Below, in pieces: positions 1 to 6,528 of a stretch of 12,397 nucleotides of DNA. The stretch spans positions 1 to 12,397 of the forward strand of contig JBOGVZ010000010.1 of NCBI GenBank assembly GCA_050692985.1, written 5' to 3'. The position numbers and the translations under genes were made by a program. The notes under the pieces were generated by a model. It saw only the letters and a list, made by a program, of their open reading frames with translations. It was not told where the DNA came from and did not search any database. The stretch's first letter is position 1; each line of letters opens with the position of its first letter. The DNA is from JBOGVZ01 sp050692985. Lineage in GTDB: Bacteria; Actinomycetota; UBA4738; CALAEC01.

Positions 1-90
1 GAGCCGGCGGTTCCGCCACCGGCCGCCGAGCCGGCCTCTCCCGGTCCGGCCGCGGAGCCGGCGGTTCCGCCACCGGCCGCCGAGCCGGCC
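1..90 (+). repeat. In-frame direct repeat, 54-bp period, coding for Ala/Glu/Pro
   Basis: Bases 1-36 and 55-90 are identical over all 36 positions, giving a period of 54 bp (18 codons). The window opens inside the first copy, so the array may extend further upstream. The encoded unit alternates AEPA and VPPPAAEPA-type segments. It looks like a coding minisatellite in a disordered region, prone to length variation by slippage. Confidence 0.85.
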
Positions 91-375
91 ACCCGGGCGT
101 TCTCGGCCGGGGCGCCCTCGCAGGAGGACGCCCCCACGGTCCCGTGGCGCCCGGCCGAGTCGGAGTCCCCGACCGAAGCCGGCTGGTCCGTGGAAGGCTC
201 CGGGGAGGAGGGCGACCCCTTGCTGTCCGCATGGGAGAGCGCCTTCCTGGCCCGGCCGGAGGAGGACCAACCGGCGGACGGGGAACCCTCCCCTGCCGAG
301 GAACCCCGCGGCGAGGAGAAGGAGCACGACAGCCAGGAACCGTCGCTCCGCGAACTGTTCTGGGGAGAGGAGTAG
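1..375 (+). CDS. C-terminal part of a Pro/Ala/Glu-rich protein, probably DivIVA-like (5' end outside window)
   Basis: The frame is open from base 1 to a TAG at 373-375, so only the last 124 residues are visible. They begin with a low-complexity Ala/Glu/Pro stretch encoded by a repeated DNA unit, continue with an acidic Glu/Pro-rich linker, and end in the short hydrophobic tail SLRELFWGEE. No globular domain is visible. In Actinomycetota the gene just upstream of ileS is often divIVA (wag31), the polar-growth and division scaffold, whose N-terminal coiled coil is followed by a variable low-complexity region. That order, and my recollection of similar LRxLFWGE tails in DivIVA-family proteins, are the reasons for the suggestion. 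It is an inference: the diagnostic N-terminal domain is off-window, and another division-cluster protein with a disordered tail cannot be excluded. Confidence 0.5.
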   Translation, partial: EPAVPPPAAEPASPGPAAEPAVPPPAAEPATRAFSAGAPSQEDAPTVPWRPAESESPTEAGWSVEGSGEEGDPLLSAWESAFLARPEEDQPADGEPSPAEEPRGEEKEHDSQEPSLRELFWGEE

Positions 376-407
376 GCTCGGGCCCTACGTGAGATAGAAG
401 GAGCGGG

Positions 408-455
408 ATGGCTCGGCTCCACGCCCGCCTGTACCCTATGGGTACAGACGCCTGA
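408..455 (+). CDS. Possible 15-residue leader ORF
   Basis: A strong Shine-Dalgarno-like AGAAGGAG (396-403) lies four bases before an ATG at 408. The frame reads MARLHARLYPMGTDA and stops at TGA 453-455, 14 bases before the GTG of the next gene and just ahead of that gene's own Shine-Dalgarno (458-464). The perfect inverted repeat at 429-447 lies inside it. Position and spacing suit a leader peptide or a translational-coupling ORF. The residue content shows no run of one amino acid that would point to classical attenuation. The alternative is that the AGAAGGAG is fortuitous and the palindrome is the real element. Confidence 0.3.
   Translation: MARLHARLYPMGTDA
429..447. promoter_or_regulatory. 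Perfect 8-bp inverted repeat, 3-nt spacer
   Basis: The arms CTGTACCC (429-436) and GGGTACAG (440-447) are exact reverse complements around TAT. The element sits 22 bp before the GTG of the membrane protein gene and overlaps a TAnnnT word (TACCCT, 432-437) that could be a -10 box. In DNA it looks like a dimeric repressor operator; in RNA it would be an 8-bp hairpin upstream of the ribosome site. I see no second copy in the window and cannot name a cognate regulator. Confidence 0.5.
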
Positions 456-469
456 CCGGGGAGGACCAA

Positions 470-1126
470 GTGTACGTGCTCTCATGGATCTTTCTGGGCG
501 CCGCGATCGGCACCCTGGTCTACGGGTTGACCCAACCGGGTCTGACCTTCATCTACGTCTCGATCGGTGCCAGCGTCGTGGCCATGCTGTTCCTGCTGGC
601 GGGCGTCCTCCGGAAGAAGCCGGTGCAGCCGGCCACCGCGGGAGCGCCGTACGGCCCGCCGCCCGAGGAAGCGGCGGCACGTTCCGCCGAGACCACCGCG
701 GTGGCCACTCGGCCCGCCGAGCGCCGAGAGGCGGCCACGCGACCGGCCACGCCGGCCCAGCGCAAGCCCGCCGCGGCGCGTCGCCGCCCCTCCGACGAGC
801 TGACCCGGCCCGCCGGGGCCCCCGCGGGCGAGGCCGCCGCCGAGGCCCCCAAGCCTGCCGGGAAGAAGCGGACCGCCGCCAAGAAGGCCGCCGCCAAGAA
901 GGCGACCCCCAAGAAGGCGACCCCCAAGAAGGCGGCCACGACGAAGGCGGCGGCCGCGAAGCCGACGGCTCGGACGACGGCCCGCGTGGTGGCCATCCCC
1001 GAGCGGGGGACCTATCACGAGTCCGGCTGCCGGTTCGTCAAGGGCCGCACGGACACGGAGCGGCTGACCAAGTCCACCGCGAAGCGCCGCGGGTACTCCG
1101 CGTGCGGGGTGTGCAAGCCGGGCTAG
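470..1126 (+). CDS. Membrane-anchored histone-H1-like protein with C-terminal His/Cys zinc-site motif
   Basis: This 218-residue protein starts at GTG 470, five bases after GGGGAGG (458-464). Residues 2-20 and 25-46 are two hydrophobic helices. A Pro/Ala/Arg/Glu linker follows, then a Lys/Ala/Pro region at about 130-170 of KKAAA and KKATP type, like the tails of histone H1-like and HU-tail bacterial proteins. The last 40 residues form a compact motif: Y182-H183-x3-C187 ... G208-Y209-x2-C212-x2-C215. This H/C/C/C spacing resembles small Ada-type metal-binding modules that bind zinc and sometimes DNA. I infer a membrane protein whose cytoplasmic tail contacts nucleic acid. The gene lies between a probable divIVA and ileS, so a link to division or chromosome placement is possible but unproven. 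Its last four bases overlap the end of ileS on the other strand. Confidence 0.8.
   Translation: MYVLSWIFLGAAIGTLVYGLTQPGLTFIYVSIGASVVAMLFLLAGVLRKKPVQPATAGAPYGPPPEEAAARSAETTAVATRPAERREAATRPATPAQRKPAAARRRPSDELTRPAGAPAGEAAAEAPKPAGKKRTAAKKAAAKKATPKKATPKKAATTKAAAAKPTARTTARVVAIPERGTYHESGCRFVKGRTDTERLTKSTAKRRGYSACGVCKPG
881..955 (+). repeat. Five tandem 15-bp in-frame units coding KKAxx pentapeptides
   Basis: Five consecutive 15-base units starting at 881, 896, 911, 926 and 941 encode KKAAA, KKATP, KKATP, KKAAT and TKAAA (residues 138-162). The second and third units are identical (AAGAAGGCGACCCCC). This is the basic tail of the membrane protein and should vary in copy number between relatives, as in other Lys/Ala-rich DNA-binding tails. 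Confidence 0.85.
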
Positions 1127-4100
1127 CAGCCTCCCGCGCCGCCGCCGGCCCGCCGCAGAGCCACCGAGACCCGGTGCTCGTCGATGCGCGCCTCCACCCG
1201 ATGGGCGTCGGCCCACTCCGGGGCCATCCCCTCGTCGACCGCGGTGGCCAGCGCCTCGGCCGCGATCCAGTCCCGGTGTTCCCGGAACGCCTGCTCGACC
1301 GGTCCCCGTGAGCCCACGGCCAGCTCGATCCGGTCGGTGACCGCCAGGCCGGCCGCCTTTCGGGCGTCCTGCACGATGCGGAGGAGATCGCGGGCCAGAC
1401 CCTCTCGCTCCAGCTCGGGTGAGAGCTCCAGGTCCAGGGCCACGGTCAGGCTCCCGCCGGTGGCCATCCCCCAGCCCCGCTCGGTCTCCTGGGCCAGCTC
1501 CACGTCCCCGGGCTCCACCTCGACGGGACCGTCCGCCAGCGGCACCGTGGCCCGCTCGCCCCGGGCCAGGACGGCCGCGAGCGTCCCGTCGTCGCCGGCC
1601 AGGGCCCGGGCCAGGTCCTTCACCCTGGGGCCCAGGCGCGGGCCCAGCGCACGGAAGTTCGGCCTGGCCCGCCACCCGGCCAGCTGTTCCGCGGATTCGG
1701 CGAACGCCATCTCCCGGACGTTCAGCTCCTCGGCCACCAGGTCCAGCAGGGGCCGCAGCCGGTCGGGGTCCCCGGGGACGTGGATCACGGCGCGAGCGAG
1801 CGGCTGCCGGACCTTCAGCCCGGCGTCGTTGCGCACCGTCCGGCCCAGCGACGCCACCTCCCGGGCGACCTGCATGGCCTCGTCCAGGGCCGCGTCCCGG
1901 GCGCCGAGGTCCGGCTCGGGATAGTCCGCCAGGTGAACCGACTCCGGGGCTCCATCCCGGCCGGCCGCCAGGTTCCGCCACAGCTCCTCGGCCACGAACG
2001 GGGTGAACGGCGCCAGCATCCGGGCCACCGTGGTCAGGCACTCGTGCAGCGTCCGGTGGGCCGCCGCCTTCCCGCGCCCTGCGGCCTCCCCGCCCCGGGC
2101 CGGATCCCAGAATCGCCGGCGGGCCCGGCGCACGTACCAGTTCGACAGGTCCTCCACGAATCCCGCGATGGCCCGCCCGGCCCCGGTGGCGTCGTAGGCG
2201 TCCAGCCGGGTGCGGGCCTCCGAGGCGGTGGCCGCCAGCCGCGACAGCACCCACCGGTCGAGGACGGGACGGCCGGCGATCGGGACGTCCTCGGCGGCGG
2301 GGTCGAGGTCGTCGGCGTTCGCGTACGCGACGTGGAACGCGTACACGTTCCACAGCGTCAGCAGGAACCGGCGCACCACGGACTCGAAGGCGTCCATCGA
2401 CACCCGGCGGGCGTTCCACGGGGAGCCGCCGGTGATCAGGAACCACCGCAGCGCGTCGGCCCCATAGCGGTCGATCACCTCCCAGGGATCGACCACGTTG
2501 CCCAGGCGCTTCGACATCTTCCGGCCGTGCTCGTCGAGCAGCAGGCCCAGCACCACGCAGTTCCGGTAGGCGGTCTCGTCGAACAGCAAGACCCCTTCGG
2601 CCATGAGCGTGTAGAACCACCCCCTGGTCTGGTCGATCCCCTCGGCGATGAAGTCCGCCGGGAAGGCCGTGGCGAACTCCTCCTGGCCCCGGCCGAGCTC
2701 GGGATGGTAGGACCACTGGGCGTACGGCATGGCCCCGGCGTCGTACCAGGTGTCGATGACCTCCGGGACCCGGGGGGCCTCCTGGCCGCACCGGGGGCAG
2801 GGGATCGTGATCTCGTCGATCGCCGGGCGGTGGGGATCGACGCCGGTGACGTCGCGGCCCGCTAGCTCCGACAGCTCGGTCAGCGATCCCACCGCGGTGA
2901 CGTGGCCGTTGCCGCACCGCCACAGCGGCAGGGGCGTGCCCCAGTACCGCTCCCGGGACAAGGCCCAGTCCACGTTGTTCTCCAGCCAGTCGCCGTACCG
3001 CCCGTGCTTGACGTGGTCCGGATACCAGTTGACGGACTCGTTGACGTCGAGGAGGCGCCGCCCCCGAGCCGTGGTTCGGATGTACCACGAGGTCCTGGCC
3101 ATGTAGAGGAGCGGGGTGTCGCACCTCCAGCACAACGGGTAGGTGTGCCGGTACTGGCCTGCCGCCACCAGGATGCCGCGACGATCCAGCTCCGCGGTGA
3201 TGTCGGCGTCGGCCTCCTTCACGAACCGGCCCCGCACGAGCTCCGGGGCTTCGTCCGTGAAGCGGCCGTCGTCGTCCACGGGCCGGTACACGGGCCAGCC
3301 CTCGCGGCGGCCCAGCTCCAGGTCCTCGGACCCGAACCCGGTGGCGATGTGCACGATCCCGGTGCCCTCGTCCACCCCCACGAACTCGGCGGCCACCACG
3401 CGGTGCACGTCCTCGAGGTTGTCGAACGGAGGGCGGTACCGGGAGCCGACCATCGCCGTTCCGGGGAGCGTTGACACCACCACCCCGTCCCTGCCCAGGG
3501 CCTCCTCCTTCCGGCGTTCCGCCACGATCAGGCGCTCCCCGTCGCGCTCGACCAGGGCGTACCGCTCCCGTGGCGCCACCGCCAGCCCGATGTTCGACAC
3601 GAGCGTCCAGGGCGTGGTGGTCCACGCCACCAGAGCGGCCCCGGCCAGGTCGGGACGGGAGGGCTCCTCCAGTGGAAACTTCACGTACACGCTGGGGTCG
3701 GTGACCTCCGTGTAGCCCATGGCCACCTCGTGGTCGGACAGGGCGGTCCCGCACCGCGGGCAGTACGCCACCGACCGGTGGTCCTCGTACAGCAGCCCCT
3801 CCGAGTGCAGCCGCTTCAGGGACCACCACACGCTCTCGATGTACGGGGGGTTCATCGTCCAGTACGCCTGGGAGAGGTCGATCCAGAACCCGATGCGCTC
3901 GGTGAGCCGCTCCCAGTCCTCCACGTACCGGGTCACGGACCGGCGGCACAGCCGATTGAACTCGGCGATCCCGAACGCCTCGATGTCGCGCTTGGAGGTG
4001 GTTCCGATCTCCTTCTCCACCTCGAGCTCGACCGGCAGCCCGTGGCAGTCCCACCCCGCCTTCCGGGGCACGAAGTGGCCGGTCATCGTCCGGTAGCGGG

Positions 4101-4311
4101 GGTACAGGTCCTTGAAGGTCCTGGACTCCACGTGGTGGATCCCCGGCGTCCCGTTGGCGGTGGGAGGGCCCTCGTAGAAGACCCACGGGGGCGCCCCCTC
4201 GCGGGCCTCGACGCTCTTGTCGAAGATGCGCGCCTCGCGCCAGAACGCCAGCACCTCGCGCTCCAGCGCCGGGAGGTCCACCTTCGGCTCGACGGGCCGG
4301 TACCTGGGCAC
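1123..4311 (-). CDS. ileS: Isoleucyl-tRNA synthetase, type II (eukaryote-like)
   Basis: This cytoplasmic enzyme charges tRNA-Ile with isoleucine. The 1,062-residue product has the class I Rossmann signature as GTPGIHH (HIGH-type, H59-H60), the editing (CP1) insert between about 190 and 390, the WALSRERYWG block at 449 and KMSKR at 598-602. Cysteine pairs at 184/187, 394/397 and 505/508 suit the zinc sites of this subtype. An anticodon-binding domain and a C-terminal extension follow, and the length is normal for actinobacterial type II enzymes. I place the start at GTG 4311 because AAGGAGG (4323-4317) ends five bases before it and the protein then begins MPRYRPVEP. Upstream GTG codons at 4374 and 4326 are in frame, but the first lies inside the T-box core and the second abuts the Shine-Dalgarno. 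The gene is controlled by the T-box leader and ends in a CTAG overlap with the convergent gene. Confidence 0.97.
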   Translation of the reverse strand: MPRYRPVEPKVDLPALEREVLAFWREARIFDKSVEAREGAPPWVFYEGPPTANGTPGIHHVESRTFKDLYPRYRTMTGHFVPRKAGWDCHGLPVELEVEKEIGTTSKRDIEAFGIAEFNRLCRRSVTRYVEDWERLTERIGFWIDLSQAYWTMNPPYIESVWWSLKRLHSEGLLYEDHRSVAYCPRCGTALSDHEVAMGYTEVTDPSVYVKFPLEEPSRPDLAGAALVAWTTTPWTLVSNIGLAVAPRERYALVERDGERLIVAERRKEEALGRDGVVVSTLPGTAMVGSRYRPPFDNLEDVHRVVAAEFVGVDEGTGIVHIATGFGSEDLELGRREGWPVYRPVDDDGRFTDEAPELVRGRFVKEADADITAELDRRGILVAAGQYRHTYPLCWRCDTPLLYMARTSWYIRTTARGRRLLDVNESVNWYPDHVKHGRYGDWLENNVDWALSRERYWGTPLPLWRCGNGHVTAVGSLTELSELAGRDVTGVDPHRPAIDEITIPCPRCGQEAPRVPEVIDTWYDAGAMPYAQWSYHPELGRGQEEFATAFPADFIAEGIDQTRGWFYTLMAEGVLLFDETAYRNCVVLGLLLDEHGRKMSKRLGNVVDPWEVIDRYGADALRWFLITGGSPWNARRVSMDAFESVVRRFLLTLWNVYAFHVAYANADDLDPAAEDVPIAGRPVLDRWVLSRLAATASEARTRLDAYDATGAGRAIAGFVEDLSNWYVRRARRRFWDPARGGEAAGRGKAAAHRTLHECLTTVARMLAPFTPFVAEELWRNLAAGRDGAPESVHLADYPEPDLGARDAALDEAMQVAREVASLGRTVRNDAGLKVRQPLARAVIHVPGDPDRLRPLLDLVAEELNVREMAFAESAEQLAGWRARPNFRALGPRLGPRVKDLARALAGDDGTLAAVLARGERATVPLADGPVEVEPGDVELAQETERGWGMATGGSLTVALDLELSPELEREGLARDLLRIVQDARKAAGLAVTDRIELAVGSRGPVEQAFREHRDWIAAEALATAVDEGMAPEWADAHRVEARIDEHRVSVALRRAGGGAGGC

Positions 4312-4317
4312 TCCTGC

Positions 4318-4610
4318 CTCCTTCACACGCCTCGCCCCTCGCAGGGACGGGGCGCTCGGGCCCCGCGGTACCACCCCGCTTGGCGGCGCCTCGCGGCGCC
4401 ACCCCCTCCTTGGCTCACGTGTGAGCCTCCGCTGTCACGGGCGGGCCCGGCCGCGCCTAGTGGGCATCGTTTCCGGGCCTGCGTGCGCTCCCGGTGACGC
4501 CGTTCGGGCGGCGGCTCGGGGAGGATGTTCGGAGGGGCCCACCGCCGGGCTTCCACCGTCCCCGGCTCGCTCTGGTGGGAGAGCCCTCCTACTCGTTCCC
4601 GTCGTCGCCG
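4318..4610 (-). promoter_or_regulatory. T-box riboswitch of ileS (AUC specifier)
   Basis: Reading the minus strand from 4610, Stem I is canonical. A basal CGGCG/CGCCG helix leads to AGTA (4593-4590), then GGAGGG paired with CCCTCC, then GAAC followed by the isoleucine specifier ATC (4526-4524). The upper part pairs CCCACC with GGTGGG, carries an AGAG bulge, and closes GCCGGG/CCCGGC over an apical loop GACGGTGGAAG. Downstream are a 9-bp hairpin with a GCGA loop (4403-4382) and the T-box core GGGGTGGTACCGCG (4377-4364), whose TGGTACC bulge would pair with the uncharged tRNA acceptor end. The 3' antisequestrator strand CGCCCCG (4354-4348) can pair instead with GGGGCG (4338-4333). No U-tract follows, so control of translation, as described for actinobacterial ileS T-boxes, is more likely than termination; direct masking of the Shine-Dalgarno is not obvious by eye. 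Confidence 0.93.
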
Positions 4611-4618
4611 ATGTGCGC

Positions 4619-4624
4619 ATTCTA
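4619..4624 (-). promoter_or_regulatory. Predicted -10 box of the ileS T-box transcript
   Basis: TAGAAT on the minus strand (4624-4619) matches TATAAT at five of six bases. It predicts transcription starting near 4612, two bases before the first helix of the T-box at 4610. No good -35 hexamer is visible at 17-18 bp spacing (CCGGCC at 4647-4642). Confidence 0.6.
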
Positions 4625-4629
4625 CTTCG

Positions 4630-4658
4630 TTGTCGGCCCGGGGCCGGCATGCTACCGT
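4630..4658 (+). promoter_or_regulatory. Predicted promoter of the traR/dksA-lspA-rluD operon
   Basis: TTGTCG (4630-4635) and TACCGT (4653-4658, TAnnnT type) are separated by 17 bp. The predicted start is at about 4665-4669, on or within four bases of the ATG. With no Shine-Dalgarno upstream, the gene is probably read as a leaderless mRNA, which is common in actinobacteria. The -35 lies six bases from the divergent ileS -10 box, so the two promoters are likely to compete. Confidence 0.5.
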
Positions 4659-4668
4659 CCACCATCCG

Positions 4669-5061
4669 ATGCCCAGGGCCAAGTCGCCGTTCACCAAGCG
4701 GGAGCTCACCGAGTTCCGGAACCGACTCCGGGAGGAGCGGAGCGAGCTGGAACGTCAGGCCGCCGAGATCGAGGACTCCTCGTTCGGGACCCCCCAGTCG
4801 GAGATGTCGGGGGAGGTGTCGTTCGACGAGGAGTACGCGGACGCGGGGACGTCCACGTTCGAGCGCGAGCGCGACCTGTCGCTGTCGAACAACATCAAGG
4901 ACCTGATCGAGAAGATCGACCGGGCCCTGGGGCACATCGAGGGGGGTACGTACGGGCTGTGCGAGCGCTGCGGCAAGCCCATCGAGAAGGCCCGGATCAA
5001 GGCCCTCCCCTACGCCAACCTGTGCATCAAGGACAAGCAGGCGGAGGAGCGGGCGGGCTGA
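4669..5061 (+). CDS. TraR/DksA-family zinc-finger transcription regulator
   Basis: This 130-residue product is built like the small TraR/DksA proteins that bind RNA polymerase through the secondary channel. A helical, charged N-terminal half (about 8-36 and 64-92) supplies the coiled coil, with an acidic turn DEEYADAGT (53-61) near its tip. The finger begins YGLCERCGKPI. The ligands are C98, C101 and C119, but the fourth position reads D122 (CIKD) in place of the usual Cys. The start is the ATG at 4669. Upstream in-frame sequence to 4525 is arginine-rich and runs through the ileS leader, so it is not believable as protein. No Shine-Dalgarno precedes the ATG. The gene is first in an operon with lspA (28-bp gap) and rluD, an arrangement seen in other actinobacteria. 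Its targets cannot be told from sequence. Confidence 0.92.
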   Translation: MPRAKSPFTKRELTEFRNRLREERSELERQAAEIEDSSFGTPQSEMSGEVSFDEEYADAGTSTFERERDLSLSNNIKDLIEKIDRALGHIEGGTYGLCERCGKPIEKARIKALPYANLCIKDKQAEERAG

Positions 5062-5089
5062 CCCACGGGGTCCGCCCCGGGAGTCCCGC

Positions 5090-5584
5090 GTGACCGAACC
5101 CCATCTCACCCCGGCCCGCCGCCGCAGGCCCGCCATGCTGTACGGGGCCGCTGCGGCCGTCTATGGGGTCGACCGTCTCACCAAGGTGCTGGCCGAGGCT
5201 CACCTCCAGGGCCGCCCGCCGATCGAGGTGATCCCGGGGGTGTTCCAGCTGCGGTTCACCACGAACCCCGGGGGGGCCTTCGGGTTGTTCGGCGGGCTGA
5301 CCTGGCTGTTCGTGGCCGTCAGCATCGTGGTGATCGTGGCCGTGATCCTGGCGTCGAGGAACCTCCCGGCCACCACCACGGCGGTGGGGTTGGGGCTGAT
5401 CCTGGGCGGCGCGCTCGGCAACCTGACCGACCGCTTGATCCGCGGCTCCGGCTTCTCCGGGGAGGTCGTGGACTTCCTCGATCTCCGGGTGTGGCCGGTG
5501 TTCAACGTGGCGGACTCGGCCATCGTGGTGGGGGCGGCCATCCTGGTCATCTCCGGGTTCCGGCGAGACGGCCCGAAGCGGTGA
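5090..5584 (+). CDS. lspA: Lipoprotein signal peptidase (signal peptidase II)
   Basis: This inner-membrane aspartyl protease removes the signal peptide from diacylglyceryl-modified prolipoproteins. The 164 residues give the usual four-helix layout (about 16-35, 70-88, 97-112 and 140-156). Conserved blocks are present: TTNPGGAFG (57-65), GNLTDRLIRG, VVDFLD with the first catalytic aspartate D128, and FNVADS with the second, D142. The start is GTG 5090, with GGGAG (5079-5083) six bases before it. An ATG at 5135 would cut into the first helix region and has weaker support. The stop codon overlaps the start of rluD (GTGA), so translation of the two is probably coupled. Confidence 0.97.
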   Translation: MTEPHLTPARRRRPAMLYGAAAAVYGVDRLTKVLAEAHLQGRPPIEVIPGVFQLRFTTNPGGAFGLFGGLTWLFVAVSIVVIVAVILASRNLPATTTAVGLGLILGGALGNLTDRLIRGSGFSGEVVDFLDLRVWPVFNVADSAIVVGAAILVISGFRRDGPKR

Positions 5585-6477
5585 CCCGTCTGGAGGTCGA
5601 GGGACGGCCCGGGCGGCTGGACGCGGTCGTGGCCCGGGCCACCGGGTTCCCCCGGGCGGACGTGCAGCGAGCCATCTCCGATGGACGGGTGCTCGTCGAC
5701 GGCCGGCCCCGACCCAAGTCCTTCCACCTGCGGGGAGGAGAGCGCATCGAGGCGGACATCGGCGAGCGGCCCCCGCCGCCTGCCGAGCCCGGCGGCGTGC
5801 CGGTCCGGTACGAGGACGAGCACCTGCTCGTGGTGGCCAAGCCGGCCGGCATCGTGACCCACCCGACCGCCTCCCGGCGGACGGGCACCCTGGTGAACCG
5901 GCTGCTGGGAATGGGGATCCCGCTGTCCTCCGGGGGCGGGCGGGACCGGCCGGGGATCGTCCACCGGCTCGACGCCGGGACCTCGGGACTGCTGATCGTG
6001 GCCAAGGACGACGCCACCCACGGGTCCCTGACGGACATGCTGAGGGCCCGAGCGGTGGAGCGCCGGTACCTGGCCCTGGTCCGGGGCGCGGTGGACCACG
6101 ACACGTTCACCGTGGAGGCTCCCCTGGGCAGGGACCGGGCCAGGGTGGCGGTCCGCCGACCCACGGGGGCGCCGGCCCAGACCGATGTCGAGGTCCGGGA
6201 GCGGCTCCCCGAGGCCACCTTCGTGGAGGCCCGGCCCCGGACGGGGCGCACGCACCAGATCCGCGTGCACCTCGCCGCCCTGGGACACCCAATCTTGGGT
6301 GACTCCGCCTACGGGGGCGGGGGGGACGACGCCCGCCGTCTCGGCCTGCGCCGCCCGTTCCTCCACGCGTGGCGGTTGCGCTTCTCCCACCCGGCCACGG
6401 GAGACGTGGTGGAGGTCGAGGAGCCGCTCCCGGATGACCTGGCCGGGGCGCTGGCCGCGGCCAGGTCGAACGCCTGA
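5581..6477 (+). CDS. rluD: RluA/RluD-family 23S rRNA pseudouridine synthase
   Basis: This enzyme isomerises uridine to pseudouridine in large-subunit rRNA, judging by its family. An S4 RNA-binding domain occupies about residues 1-60 (GRPGRLDAVVA, then DGRVLVDGRP). The catalytic domain carries VVAKPAGIVTHP (84-95), the active-site motif HRLDAGTSG with D131, and the C-terminal block RTGRTHQIRVHLAALGHPI. At 298 residues the length is normal. I set the start at GTG 5581, overlapping the lspA TGA by four bases; longer in-frame extensions would run back into lspA. The exact target uridines cannot be read from the sequence, so the symbol follows the closest family member found next to lspA in many genomes. 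Confidence 0.93.
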   Translation: MTRLEVEGRPGRLDAVVARATGFPRADVQRAISDGRVLVDGRPRPKSFHLRGGERIEADIGERPPPPAEPGGVPVRYEDEHLLVVAKPAGIVTHPTASRRTGTLVNRLLGMGIPLSSGGGRDRPGIVHRLDAGTSGLLIVAKDDATHGSLTDMLRARAVERRYLALVRGAVDHDTFTVEAPLGRDRARVAVRRPTGAPAQTDVEVRERLPEATFVEARPRTGRTHQIRVHLAALGHPILGDSAYGGGGDDARRLGLRRPFLHAWRLRFSHPATGDVVEVEEPLPDDLAGALAAARSNA

Positions 6478-6499
6478 CCGAGGCCACGAGGGCGAAAAG

Positions 6500-6528
6500 T
6501 TGAGAATTTAGGGCACGAAGGCTATCAA
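6500..6528 (+). promoter_or_regulatory. Predicted promoter of the LAITG surface-protein gene
   Basis: TTGAGA (6500-6505, five of six matches to TTGACA) and TATCAA (6523-6528) are separated by exactly 17 bp. They lie in the most AT-rich stretch of the window, right after rluD. The predicted start near 6535 leaves a leader of about 175 nt. Confidence 0.6.

Noticed and set aside
4312..4374. A longer IleRS N-terminus starting at GTG 4374
   Set aside because: The codon sits in the T-box core and the added residues are not IleRS-like; the AAGGAGG-GTG at 4311 fits better.
482..4402. A 1,306-codon open frame on the minus strand covering the ileS and histone-like genes in another frame
   Set aside because: High-GC DNA keeps off-frames free of stops. 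The translation is Arg/Gly/Pro low complexity without domains, while the overlapping frame is a full IleRS.
4525..4668. A 48-residue N-terminal extension of the TraR/DksA protein
   Set aside because: It would overlap the T-box DNA and both promoters, and its Arg/Ser-rich composition is unlike the family.
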